From: Anoxybacillus tengchongensis | Lineage (GTDB): Bacteria; Bacillota; Bacilli; Bacillales; Anoxybacillaceae | Direction: 5' to 3' | DNA length: 64,000 nt | Assembly (NCBI RefSeq): GCF_014201585.1 | Contig: NZ_JACHES010000002.1 | Coordinates: 248,001-312,000, forward strand | Shown here: piece after piece, positions 55,121 to 64,000 of the stretch | Layout: each line of letters opens with the position of its first letter | Numbering within the stretch: the first letter of the stretch is position 1 | Position numbers and translations under genes: made by a program | The notes under the pieces: model-generated | Databases searched by the model: none | What the model was told of the DNA's origin: nothing | What the model saw: only the letters and a program-made list of their open reading frames with translations

Positions 55121-57994
55121 TGGCATTGGAATAAAAATTTCTCCTTGTCGTTCTTTATTTAACAACATTTGCAAAATGGTTTTTGATAGTTGGCTCGGTT
55201 GATACGGCTTTACGAAATAACTATTTGCCCCAAGCGCCATCCCTTTTTCTCGTTCTTCTAACGCAGAAGAAATAATAATTGGAATATCGGAAAGCTGTTC
55301 GTTTTGCTTTAACGCTTTTAACACGTCCCAACCAGATGCGTCGTGTTCTTCTAACATAATATCTAAAACGACCGCATCTGGTTTTTCTTTTTCAATGAGG
55401 GCAATCGCTTCTTTTCCTTCTTTCACATGTTTGACGCGAAAACCGCTATCTTTTAATTCTGCTTCTAATAACGCCGCCAAATGTTCGTCATCTTCCACAA
55501 TAATGACGTGCGCATGCGCGTACTTTTCGTAATTGTCACGCTCCTCTTCTTCTGCGTTCGCAAGGGCAACGAGCGGAAGCGATACCGTAAACGTACTTCC
55601 TTTTTTCAATTCGGACGTGACGCTTACTTCCCCTTCGTGTGCTTTTACAATTTCTTTCACGATCGCAAGTCCAAGCCCTGTTCCGCCGATACGGCGACGG
55701 TCGGAGTTATCAACGCGATAAAATTTCGTAAATAAGTTTGGCAACGCTTCTTCAGGGATGCCTAATCCTTCATCTTGCACATCGATACATAAGCGGTTGC
55801 CTCGTTCGTACATTCGCACTGTAATGTTTCCGCCTTCTGGCGAATATTTAATCGCATTGCTTACTAAATTTGTAAACACTTGGGCGAGTTTATCGCGATC
55901 GCCGAGCACCGTCGTTTTATCCGTTTCTTTTTGCAAATGAAACTGATGGATTTTCGTATTTACTTTTTGCGTTTCGATCACACTTTCAATAATAGATACG
56001 ATATCTTCATATTTTTTATCGTACGTCTGTTTTCCAGACTCCATTCGTTGCACGTCTAAAAAGTCGTTAATAAGCGCAGTTAACCGTTTTGCTTCTTGGT
56101 AAATGGTTGTTAAATATTTTTTTTGACGTTCTGGTTTTAATTCCTTCGTTAACATCAGTTCCGTAAAGCCGAGCACGCTTGAAAGTGGCGTGCGCAATTC
56201 ATGGCTGACCGTGCTGACAAACTCTGATTTCATTTGATCGACTTCAAATTGTTTCGTAATGTCGCGATGAACAAATACCGTTCCTTGCCGTTCACCGTTG
56301 CGATATAACGGTTTGGCGTACACTTGCATCACTTTTCGTTTTTGCGGTAAATGGTACACAAACGGTTCATGTTCTTCATCGCCGTTAAAAATAATGGCTC
56401 GTAAATAATCGCATAGCTTTTTGCCCGCATCAGACTGTTCAACTAAACCACGCGCCCATTGTTCATAACTTGCTCCTTCTAGTTCAGCAATCGTCTCTTT
56501 TTGAAGCAAGGTAACCATTTGTTTATTTACCATCACGCTACGGCCGTCACGATCAACGAAATGAATCCCTTCTTGTACCGTATTTAAAATATGTTGCACC
56601 GTTTCGCGCGCCTGTTCGGACTGTTCATATAGCGCAATTTTTTGAAGTGAAATGGATATTTGTTTCGTTAAGCCGACATATTCTTGAATGTCTTCGTCTG
56701 AAAACGGTCCGCCAAAACGGCTAAATACTAAAATAGCTTGTACGTCGTTTTCATTTGATAACACAGGTAAAAAGACGTCATGCACATACATCGTTTCTTG
56801 ATGATATCCTTTTTCAGACGCAGTCAGTTCCCGCTTTAACATAAACGGCTTTTTTTGTTCAAACAATCGTTGATGCAGTCCGTTATATATATACGTTAAA
56901 AACTGATGGACGCCTTCTTCTGATAAACCGAACGAGGCGTGCGTTTTTTCGTCGTTCATTAATACGATCATGCCCCGGTCCGCTTCCATCACACGCGCCA
57001 TATTGCAAACGATATTTTTTAATACTTCTTGTTTATCAAGCGAATTCGATAGTCCGTTAATAAAATCGTTGCGCCGTTTTAACTCTTTTTCACGCGCTTG
57101 CATCGTCTCAAGCGCTTGTTCAAGCTCCGCTTGTTGTACTTCTAGTTCGTCTTGTTGAGCGAGCAACTCTTCGTTGTGTGCCATTAAACTTTCTTCTTTT
57201 TCTTGAATGCTTGTTAACATTTTTTTGAAAGCATTAGCTAATTTGCCGATTTCATCTTCTCGTTTAGTCGTTTCTTGCATGTCATAAACGACTTGTTCAT
57301 CGTGTGCGATTTTTTCCGCCACTTTCGCAAGTTCATTAAGCGGTCTGCCGATTTTTTTCATCATGATGCGCGCAATTGTAATTAAAATAGCTAAAATCAC
57401 AGCAATGAATAAAATAAACGCCGTTTGCGCCGTCGTTTGAGCATTACGTAATTGTTGAAATTCACCATCAAGTTGTTCAGTTAGTCTGTTTTTATACGTT
57501 TTCATTTGAAATTGAAATTGTTCAATGGACGCTGTACCACCATTTTCTGATAAACTCAACACTTTTTGAATGTTTCCATTTTCAAACGCTTCGATCGCTT
57601 GCGGAACGAGATTGCCAAAATAATAACTCGCAAACTGACGCGCCTTTAAAATAAATTGCGTATCATCTTTTGTCGTTGCGACGAGTTCGAGCGCATCAAG
57701 CGCCGTTTGGACATTTTCTTGTTCGCGGAAAATGCTCAATTTAAACTCTTTTCGATTAAATGCTAAATAGCCACGCGCATCGGAAAACGCTTGATTAAAC
57801 GCCCGTTCGATTTCTTGGGCGTATTTCATCTTCGTTTCGATTTGATTCTTTTTTTGTTCAAACGATGTCGTTAACGACGATTGATAGACGAGCAATGATG
57901 CCGAACCGATCATAAATACGACTAAAAAACTAACGACAAGCACGATAAATTGTCTTGCTAAACTTTTTCGAAAGTAATTACGCATCTTCTCCAT
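55103..57994 (-). CDS. Hybrid sensor histidine kinase with C-terminal receiver
   Basis: 963 residues from the ATG at 57994 (GAGGCG upstream): a transmembrane helix (about 13-33), an extracytoplasmic helical sensor of about 160 residues, a second helix and HAMP. A Gln/Glu-rich coiled coil (AHNEELLAQQDELEVQQAEL), a GAF domain, a PAS domain (HFVDRDGRSVMVNKQMV), HisKA with VSHELRTPLSSVLGF, and HATPase with NLVSNAIKYSPEGG, DEGLGIPE and GGTGLGLAIV follow. A receiver with VEDDEHLAAL and VVLDIMLEE closes the protein. It overlaps the response regulator by 17 bp. Confidence 0.95.
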   Translation of the reverse strand: MEKMRNYFRKSLARQFIVLVVSFLVVFMIGSASLLVYQSSLTTSFEQKKNQIETKMKYAQEIERAFNQAFSDARGYLAFNRKEFKLSIFREQENVQTALDALELVATTKDDTQFILKARQFASYYFGNLVPQAIEAFENGNIQKVLSLSENGGTASIEQFQFQMKTYKNRLTEQLDGEFQQLRNAQTTAQTAFILFIAVILAILITIARIMMKKIGRPLNELAKVAEKIAHDEQVVYDMQETTKREDEIGKLANAFKKMLTSIQEKEESLMAHNEELLAQQDELEVQQAELEQALETMQAREKELKRRNDFINGLSNSLDKQEVLKNIVCNMARVMEADRGMIVLMNDEKTHASFGLSEEGVHQFLTYIYNGLHQRLFEQKKPFMLKRELTASEKGYHQETMYVHDVFLPVLSNENDVQAILVFSRFGGPFSDEDIQEYVGLTKQISISLQKIALYEQSEQARETVQHILNTVQEGIHFVDRDGRSVMVNKQMVTLLQKETIAELEGASYEQWARGLVEQSDAGKKLCDYLRAIIFNGDEEHEPFVYHLPQKRKVMQVYAKPLYRNGERQGTVFVHRDITKQFEVDQMKSEFVSTVSHELRTPLSSVLGFTELMLTKELKPERQKKYLTTIYQEAKRLTALINDFLDVQRMESGKQTYDKKYEDIVSIIESVIETQKVNTKIHQFHLQKETDKTTVLGDRDKLAQVFTNLVSNAIKYSPEGGNITVRMYERGNRLCIDVQDEGLGIPEEALPNLFTKFYRVDNSDRRRIGGTGLGLAIVKEIVKAHEGEVSVTSELKKGSTFTVSLPLVALANAEEEERDNYEKYAHAHVIIVEDDEHLAALLEAELKDSGFRVKHVKEGKEAIALIEKEKPDAVVLDIMLEEHDASGWDVLKALKQNEQLSDIPIIISSALEEREKGMALGANSYFVKPYQPSQLSKTILQMLLNKERQGEIFIPMPKEEAN

Positions 57995-58352
57995 GTAAAA
58001 TCGCCTCGATTCGTTGCACAAGTTCTAGCGGACTATACGGCTTTGCCATAAAGTAATCCGCCCCCGCCTCTAGTACGCGTTGCTTGTCGGCTTGTTGGCT
58101 TTTTGCCGACAGCATCATAATCTTTACATGTTTTTTATCGGGCATATTTCGTACTTGTTGAATGACTTCTAAGCCGGTATATATTGGCATCATATAATCA
58201 AGCAAAATTAAGTCGTAATCGTTTTGTTTAATCATTTCAAGCGCTTCTTCCCCATCGCACGCTTCATCAATGTCGTGTCCTTCATCTTCTAACGTATCAA
58301 CGACAAGCATGCGCAATACTTCTTCATCTTCCGCTAATAAAATTTTTGCCAT
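57978..58352 (-). CDS. Single-domain CheY-like response regulator
   Basis: This 124-residue receiver domain carries acidic AEDEEVLRML, phospho-acceptor Asp in LILLDYMMP near residue 52, switch Ser in MMLSAKS and Lys in MAKPYSP. No output domain, so it acts by protein contact or as a phosphorelay step with the hybrid kinase, which it overlaps. Its ATG overlaps the stop of the glycosidase-like gene by one base. Confidence 0.93.
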   Translation of the reverse strand: MAKILLAEDEEVLRMLVVDTLEDEGHDIDEACDGEEALEMIKQNDYDLILLDYMMPIYTGLEVIQQVRNMPDKKHVKIMMLSAKSQQADKQRVLEAGADYFMAKPYSPLELVQRIEAILHGEDA

Positions 58353-61300
58353 TATTGTCCCTCTCCTTCAAACTTCTTATATGTTTGTTTCACGATTTCG
58401 TATGAACGTTTTAACCGTTCGTGATACGTCGGCGCTTCCCAACGATCCCATGTGTACGTATAAAAATGTGTGGCATCTAACATATGTCCTTCTTTTTCTG
58501 GATACGAAAATCCATCTTCATATACACCGACGCGAATGCCGTCAATCGTTCGGCTGCTCGCCAACCCTTCTTGCCACATATCCCCTATCGCTTCATGCAT
58601 GCTCGGGTCTTTCATATTTAACAGCGCCCATGGGATGCGAATTTCATATCCGTCTTTTTGTTTGCTGACGCTCACGTCCGTTAATGAATTGTATGCTTCA
58701 TCGTTCGGATTGGCTGTGCCAAACGTCATGACGCCTGTTTCATAAAAGTCGAATGGGTATGTTTTTCCTTTAATTTGTAGTTTTTTATTTAATGTTAAGC
58801 GAATCAGATGATACACGCCGTTATTTTTTTTGTTCGCATACGGCAGACGATCGATCATATTTAAAACGTGTCCGTAATGATAATAAAACGAATCGTAATA
58901 ACTATCAATCCATAATCGTCCTTCTTTTTCTCCTCGTAAATGGAGGACGAAATCGACGCCTTCTGTTTTGACATTTGGCACGTCGAGAATGGTTGATTGT
59001 CCTTGATTGTTGATCGTGTCAAATAAAAGATATACGTCTTTGTTTTGCTTTACGGTGGTATCGTAACGAATGTACACGTATCGTTCGTCGCTTGTCATAT
59101 ATAGCGCTCGACCGTCTTGTTGAAACGCTGGGGCGATTTGTTGAAATGCCCAATCTTCTTTTCGTCCATCGACTTTGATCATCATCGTTTCGTTTTTTGC
59201 TGGGTCAAAACTCAGTAAACCGAATTGTTGCTCGTTCGTTTGCGCATTTGACCAAAACGGACGACGGTCTGGATTGTCATAATCCATCGTGTTCCACGTT
59301 CGTTTAAACCATTCATCTTGCCATGTGAAAATAAATCCGCCTGCCATGTTTTCATGAACGATGTCTTCGAATAGTTTTTTGTTGATGATGCCTTGCTGTT
59401 GCTCGGAATGAAATCCTTGATTCATCCCGTATACGTTGCGGTGCGTCATGCCGCGCGATGATGGTACGCCAAATTCTGCGACAACGATCGGCATGCGATG
59501 AACTTGCTTCATATCGTGCAAATAACCGGCATAGTTGTTTTTCTTGCCACGATGGTCGATGTAATTGACATATTTCGGCTCATAGTTTAAAAAGTCTGGA
59601 TAATACGGGTAAATGTGATACGACGCAAATAAGCCGCTATGCATAGCGTTTGTCGTATAAATGACGTTCGGGTTGACGGACACAAAATCTTCTTTTTCTA
59701 ACGGTTCGCTCGGATGTGTTAACAAATCGGTCGTCACCCAGTTTGTAAAGCTCACCGGACGTTGCCAACCGTACGTTTTCGTTTCATAAGCAATCGCTTC
59801 ATCCATCATGCGCGCAAGCCAAATTTCAAACGGTGAAGCCCCTTTTGTATACACGTATGTCCCTTGATAATCTGGCAAGCCGGCATGTTTCGTATTTGTT
59901 GCATAAACAACGGTCGGTTCCCACTCGACACCAAAAATCCAGCCGAGTACATACGGCGAAATATCGAAGCGATATACACCGCTTGCATGCCCCGGGCGAG
60001 CTGGGATGATTGCTTTTCCATGAACGATGTCAATCGTTCGCTTCATTTCAGCAACAAATTCCTCTGTATTGTCTTTTGCAAACGCATCGTTTGTTCGTAA
60101 AAATGTTTCTTCATTGATCCAAACGCCATGGAATAAATATAAAGGCTGTTGTACGATTTTGTTATATTCATAAAACGCTTCATAAAACGCGGGCGGATGG
60201 ATCGTATACACCCGAACGGCGTTAGCATGCATCGCTCCAATTTGTTTAAACCATCGAAAATATTCTTCTTTCGTAATCGCTGTTTCACCCGGGAAATGAC
60301 CCGGTTTCGCGATGCCCATATTCACTCCTTTTAACAACATATTTTCCCATTTGCCGTTTTTATAAATTTGGATATATTGCTCTCCAACTCGTCCAGCAAG
60401 TTGAATGCCGTCGTCTGTTTTCGCTACCGTTCGCTCACGTTTTTGTTTTTCGTCATCATGCACATGTTTTAAAATCGTTTTCATCATCGGGACATATGCT
60501 TTCCAATAAAACGAGACGGTGTTATTTGGATCGTGGCGCGTCGTCCATTTCCGCCATATGTCGATGCCGACCGTTTGATAAATGCTCGGCACATCCGGTT
60601 GATCGGCGTAATCGCCACAAAAATAGTACGCATCGTATTGCTTGTTGCGATGATGAACGATTGCTGGAAATGTCGTCGGCAAGCCGATCGCTTGCAATTT
60701 CTCTTTTCCGCTTTCCGATAACGAAAGCGTATATGTCGCTAACACTTCATCGTCATATAGTGGCTTAACGATATCAAACCAATAGGAATATGGAATCGAA
60801 CCGTCAATCCGAAGTTCTTTTTTCCCTTTGTCCGTCGGAGTAAAAAGCACCCCTCGTTTTCCGATTTCTTTTTTATTTAAAATGACGAGCCGATCATACT
60901 CATCGACAAACACATAGCCCGGTCCGGTAAATGTATATCGTTTGTTGTATTGTTTTTCGTAGTTTTCTTTCACCCATACAGGCACTTCGTCATCTTCAAG
61001 CTTCGGAAAATAGCGGCCGATCCAGCCCGTCCATTCGACGTTTAATAACGCGTAAAATTTATTACGAACAGCTCGATCCGTTGGGCTTGCAAACGAGTTA
61101 AATTCCGCAATGAGCGTTTTGTTTCCTTCAAACATCGCATCGTGCAAGCGACTGACTTCTTGTTCTGTCAATCCGCCATACACTTTTTTCGAGCGTTTCC
61201 CTTTCTTTTTTTCTGCAGTGAAATCATTTTCATATACACCGTACGTATCCGCCACATAAATGACGTCGTACGGTTGTAACGATGCCGGCCACGGTCGTTC

Positions 61301-61558
61301 TTTTTTCCCGTTTGGTACAAAACCAACGTAATCTTTATTTAACTCATAGCGCTCCCCGTTTGGCTTCACATATTTTTGTTGATTTAATAGCCAAACGAGC
61401 CCTTCATGTTCGCGATACGTTTCATCTGGAACCGTTTTATTGACGATGAGCATGTTCAACGTTGTTTCAGGCTTCATTTTCCACAGCCAATACGGTGAAG
61501 AAATGGCAAGAAAAATACATACTACATATCCAATGAGCCATCGTTGTCGTTTCATCAT
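58352..61558 (-). CDS. Large membrane-anchored glycosidase-like protein
   Basis: 1068 residues starting at the ATG overlapping the glycosyltransferase stop. One N-terminal transmembrane helix (about 6-24, WLIGYVVCIFLAISSPYWLW) places the rest outside the cell. The middle (about residues 400-770) has a TIM-barrel glycosidase pattern: LKGVNMGIAKPGHFP, MHANAVRVYTIHPPAFYEA, a possible acid/base in FGVEWEPTV, MPIVVAEFGVPSS (possible nucleophile Glu) and GGFIFTWQDEW. The C-terminal third looks like a beta-sandwich carbohydrate-binding domain. I cannot assign a GH family. Context suggests trimming or export of a polysaccharide. Confidence 0.7.
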   Translation of the reverse strand: MMKRQRWLIGYVVCIFLAISSPYWLWKMKPETTLNMLIVNKTVPDETYREHEGLVWLLNQQKYVKPNGERYELNKDYVGFVPNGKKERPWPASLQPYDVIYVADTYGVYENDFTAEKKKGKRSKKVYGGLTEQEVSRLHDAMFEGNKTLIAEFNSFASPTDRAVRNKFYALLNVEWTGWIGRYFPKLEDDEVPVWVKENYEKQYNKRYTFTGPGYVFVDEYDRLVILNKKEIGKRGVLFTPTDKGKKELRIDGSIPYSYWFDIVKPLYDDEVLATYTLSLSESGKEKLQAIGLPTTFPAIVHHRNKQYDAYYFCGDYADQPDVPSIYQTVGIDIWRKWTTRHDPNNTVSFYWKAYVPMMKTILKHVHDDEKQKRERTVAKTDDGIQLAGRVGEQYIQIYKNGKWENMLLKGVNMGIAKPGHFPGETAITKEEYFRWFKQIGAMHANAVRVYTIHPPAFYEAFYEYNKIVQQPLYLFHGVWINEETFLRTNDAFAKDNTEEFVAEMKRTIDIVHGKAIIPARPGHASGVYRFDISPYVLGWIFGVEWEPTVVYATNTKHAGLPDYQGTYVYTKGASPFEIWLARMMDEAIAYETKTYGWQRPVSFTNWVTTDLLTHPSEPLEKEDFVSVNPNVIYTTNAMHSGLFASYHIYPYYPDFLNYEPKYVNYIDHRGKKNNYAGYLHDMKQVHRMPIVVAEFGVPSSRGMTHRNVYGMNQGFHSEQQQGIINKKLFEDIVHENMAGGFIFTWQDEWFKRTWNTMDYDNPDRRPFWSNAQTNEQQFGLLSFDPAKNETMMIKVDGRKEDWAFQQIAPAFQQDGRALYMTSDERYVYIRYDTTVKQNKDVYLLFDTINNQGQSTILDVPNVKTEGVDFVLHLRGEKEGRLWIDSYYDSFYYHYGHVLNMIDRLPYANKKNNGVYHLIRLTLNKKLQIKGKTYPFDFYETGVMTFGTANPNDEAYNSLTDVSVSKQKDGYEIRIPWALLNMKDPSMHEAIGDMWQEGLASSRTIDGIRVGVYEDGFSYPEKEGHMLDATHFYTYTWDRWEAPTYHERLKRSYEIVKQTYKKFEGEGQ

Positions 61559-62940
61559 TTCGACACACCTTTTCTTTTCATTTCTCCCCATCCTTTTCTT
61601 TTTAACAGCGCGTCAACGATTCCTTCACAGCGCCATAGCACCGTGAGCGGACGATACCATAACGTCTCTGTCAACGAATAAAAAAAGAGGCGCACAACAT
61701 CGGAAACGTTGGAAAATTTTCGCACTGTCCATTCTTCTAACAACACGGCAGCCATTGAAAAAATCGAACCGTATAAAACGGAAACGAGGAATAGTAAAAT
61801 CGCAAATTCTATATATATGTCGCCTAAAATGAGCGAGATGACGATGAGGATGTAACCAAGCAGTTCGACGACAGGTCCAAAAAATTCGATGAGTAAAAAG
61901 TAAGGCATGGAAACGAGCCCAATCGACCCATAGCGCGGGTTAAACCACATGCGACGATGAAGCCAAAGGCTTTCAAATAATCCGCGATGCCAACGGCGAC
62001 GTTGTTTACGTAAGTCGGTCATCGACTCTGGCGCTTCCGTCCAACAAACTGGATCAGGCACGTACACAATTTTTTTATCAGCATCTGTTTCTTTTATAAG
62101 GCGATGAAGACGGACGACAAGTTCCATATCTTCTCCGACTGTATGCGCATATCCGCCAGCACGAATGACCCATTGTTTTGAAAAAACACCGAAAGCACCT
62201 GAAACAATGAGCAATAAATTGTGGCGACTTAATCCGATCCGTCCCATTAAAAAAGCGCGCAAATATTCGATCACTTGCATAACAACGAGTAGTTGACGAG
62301 AGAGGGCGATGCGAATGACTTCCCCTTTTTCAATGTCACAGCCGTTGGCGATGCGCACACTTCCCCCTGAAGCGATCACTTCTTCGTCTGAATCAATAAT
62401 GGGTTTCATGACTTTTAAAAAGGCGCGGCGCTCAATGACCGAGTCGCCGTCAATCGAACAAACGTATGGATAAGATGAAAAATTAATGCCTGCGTTTAAT
62501 GCATCTGCTTTTCCGCCATTTTCTTTGTCGATAACAAATAGGTGAGAAAATTTTTGTGAGCGATATACCGCACGCACACGTTTCGTTTTTAACTGCTCAC
62601 GAATGACGCGCTTCATTTCAACAAGGTCAAAATCTCGTTTGAGCCGCTCAAGCGTATCGTCTGTTGACCCATCGTTAATGACAACAATTTCATATTCCGG
62701 ATATTCGATGCTTAAAAGCGAGCGCACCGTTGCGAAAATGCCAGCTTCTTCATTGTAAGCAGGCACTAAAATGGAAACTGGTTTTGTATAACTGACATCG
62801 AGCATTTCTTCATACGGCTCCCATTCGTCTAACTCGTACATGCGACGCAATTGCACGAACGAGACGACGAGTAAAAACGTATAAAAAACAATGACTGCAA
62901 TCATAAAGAAAAAGACAAACAGCGCCGCCAGTTCAATCAT
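61555..62940 (-). CDS. Processive family 2 glycosyltransferase
   Basis: The 461-residue membrane enzyme has an N-terminal helix, a GT-A domain with VSILVPAYNEEAGI, VINDGSTDDT, GGKADALNAGI, CSIDGDS (DxD), GEDMELVVRLH and the processive QRRRWHRGL motif. Three or four C-terminal helices follow. This architecture is that of PgaC/IcaA or hyaluronan/cellulose synthase-like enzymes that polymerise and extrude a sugar chain. The sugar cannot be told. It overlaps both neighbours (8 bp and 4 bp). Confidence 0.9.
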   Translation of the reverse strand: MIELAALFVFFFMIAVIVFYTFLLVVSFVQLRRMYELDEWEPYEEMLDVSYTKPVSILVPAYNEEAGIFATVRSLLSIEYPEYEIVVINDGSTDDTLERLKRDFDLVEMKRVIREQLKTKRVRAVYRSQKFSHLFVIDKENGGKADALNAGINFSSYPYVCSIDGDSVIERRAFLKVMKPIIDSDEEVIASGGSVRIANGCDIEKGEVIRIALSRQLLVVMQVIEYLRAFLMGRIGLSRHNLLLIVSGAFGVFSKQWVIRAGGYAHTVGEDMELVVRLHRLIKETDADKKIVYVPDPVCWTEAPESMTDLRKQRRRWHRGLFESLWLHRRMWFNPRYGSIGLVSMPYFLLIEFFGPVVELLGYILIVISLILGDIYIEFAILLFLVSVLYGSIFSMAAVLLEEWTVRKFSNVSDVVRLFFYSLTETLWYRPLTVLWRCEGIVDALLKRKGWGEMKRKGVSK

Positions 62941-63973
62941 ATTGTCGACCTCTTTCTAACCATTCAAGCGCCATATCGCGCGCATAGCGGTCATCTGATG
63001 TTTGGGCGATTTGTTCGAGCATCGCCAACCCGTTCGGCATGCGCAACAACGCTTCTGCTGCTTGCGATCGAACGGAAAACATCGGATCTTTTATAAGCTC
63101 TTTGATCTGTTCGATCAATTCCTCTTTTCGTACGCGCGCACATAATCGCAACGCCATCAACCGTTCTTGCCAAATTTGTGAACGTAAATGTACATCAAGT
63201 TGTTCGGTTTCAAGTGGAAACGCCATTTCAGCTAACGCTTTTAAAGCGCGAATGCGATACTCACTTTGTTCATGTTGAAGCAACGTGCGCAAAAACGATA
63301 CGTGCGCTATTTTTTGCATAATGCCGATCATATCGATTAACGCATATTGTATTTTTTCGTTCCAATCAAAAAAATGATCGACCACCTTCGCAAACATTTT
63401 ATCGTCCATGCGGGATAAAATGAGGCGATAGTCAAACTGTGTAAATGATTCATCGTTCGCTTTCATATATTCATATACGTGCGGATGGCGAAAAAGAGCA
63501 AACATTTTTAACAGTTGGCGCTTCTCCATCATCGTTACATGTTTTTGTTCATACATCTTTTCTAATTCGTGTAAAAGGGAACGAAGTCCAAAATCTTCGA
63601 TGTAAAAAAGGGCGTTCATCCTTCTACCGAGCCGACGATGATACAATTGTTGGCGCAAGTAATTTGAAAAATAAGTTTCCGCTAATGCCGTCGCTCGTTG
63701 TTTTACATGACCGTTAGCTAAAACGCGAAGAAAATGGTCTAACAATTCCATCATCGCCACATGTTGCGCAGACGATGATGGAGGAGTGATTTGTTCGTCG
63801 CCGTATGCTAAATGACGAAACAAGATCGGCTCATACAACTGTTTATATGTCTCTACTTCTTGTTTCCATCGGTAGTCTTTTCTTTTTCGCACAATTAAAT
63901 AAAGAAAAATAGTCAGTAATATGAGCGATAACGTCATGACAATCAAAGTGAACAAAACAAGCGAATGGGACAT
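62933..63973 (-). CDS. HEAT-repeat membrane protein
   Basis: 346 residues from the ATG at 63973; AAGGATG lies upstream. One N-terminal transmembrane helix (about 4-28, then RKRKDYRWK) is followed by a helical solenoid. HEAT-like repeats are clearest in the second half (YRIRALKALAEMAFP, WQERLMALRLCARVRKEEL, FSVRSQAAEALLRMPNG). It is cytoplasmic if the basic cluster is the inner boundary. First gene of the five-gene operon; the likely role is as scaffold for the synthase. The promoter is mostly outside the window. Confidence 0.8.
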   Translation of the reverse strand: MSHSLVLFTLIVMTLSLILLTIFLYLIVRKRKDYRWKQEVETYKQLYEPILFRHLAYGDEQITPPSSSAQHVAMMELLDHFLRVLANGHVKQRATALAETYFSNYLRQQLYHRRLGRRMNALFYIEDFGLRSLLHELEKMYEQKHVTMMEKRQLLKMFALFRHPHVYEYMKANDESFTQFDYRLILSRMDDKMFAKVVDHFFDWNEKIQYALIDMIGIMQKIAHVSFLRTLLQHEQSEYRIRALKALAEMAFPLETEQLDVHLRSQIWQERLMALRLCARVRKEELIEQIKELIKDPMFSVRSQAAEALLRMPNGLAMLEQIAQTSDDRYARDMALEWLERGRQYD

Positions 63974-64000
63974 TGTCAATTCATCCTTTTTAACATATGG

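Overview
The window is chromosomal DNA of a spore-forming member of the Bacillaceae, most like Anoxybacillus or Geobacillus. The evidence is gene order that follows the Bacillus subtilis pdh/speA/yla/cta and ykr/yku neighbourhoods, strong AGGAGG-type ribosome sites, frequent TTG and GTG starts, a spore germination operon, and a structured intergenic repeat of a kind I associate with those thermophilic genera. Gene symbols rest on protein motifs plus this synteny; no database search was run.

Layout. 1-5.6 kb: caa3 cytochrome oxidase genes (ctaE partial, ctaD, ctaC, ctaB) diverging from heme A synthase ctaA, with an array of ResD-like half-sites between them. 5.6-17.9 kb: pycA, ftsW, ylaN, ylaL, ylaK (PhoH2), ylaJ, a PPOX-like protein, ylaI, ylaH, typA, ylaF and suhB. 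17.8-20.9 kb: small conserved genes, a nitronate monooxygenase-like enzyme and arginine decarboxylase speA. 20.95-24.01 kb: a 3.06 kb transposon inserted in the loop of the speA terminator. It has 10-bp target duplications and carries a frameshifted zinc-ribbon/DDE transposase, a small helper ORF and a HIT-family passenger gene. 24.04-24.32 kb: a clear homologue of the dual-function small RNA SR1, with its peptide SR1P, a consensus promoter and two perfect matches to the remembered CcpN operator consensus. 24.3-32.1 kb: DUF3055 and DUF1885 proteins, pdhDCBA, def and ykrA. 32.2-34.75 kb: an AT-rich accessory patch with two paralogous secreted proteins, an orphan terminator and a complete tiny gene for a very basic 23-residue peptide. 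34.8-37.3 kb: rpoY-rnjA, then a 560-bp insert bracketed by two copies of a 32-bp terminator. That insert has the layout of a decayed type III toxin-antitoxin locus. 37.3-45.5 kb: ktrC, a TlpA-like protein, dapI/dapD, darB, ykuJ, ykuI, a MITE-like repeat, ykuF, ykuE and a crcB pair. 45.5-55.0 kb: ppk-ppx, ykyB, an EAL protein and a ger operon. 55.1-64 kb: a tightly overlapping five-gene operon (HEAT-repeat membrane protein, glycosyltransferase 2, large membrane-anchored glycosidase-like protein, CheY-like regulator, hybrid histidine kinase), probably a polysaccharide system that I cannot match to a named one.

How the genes work together. Central carbon metabolism (pyruvate dehydrogenase, pyruvate carboxylase, arginine decarboxylase, SR1) sits beside respiration (cta) and known c-di-AMP-linked factors (DarB, KtrC, PycA). 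Two EAL-domain proteins bring c-di-GMP signalling. Most convergent gene pairs share one bidirectional terminator, often built from the last codons of a gene. The most unusual items are the transposon in the speA terminator, the SR1 unit left next to it, the RNA-plus-truncated-toxin insert at 36.7-37.3 kb, the 23-residue peptide gene and the 55-64 kb operon.
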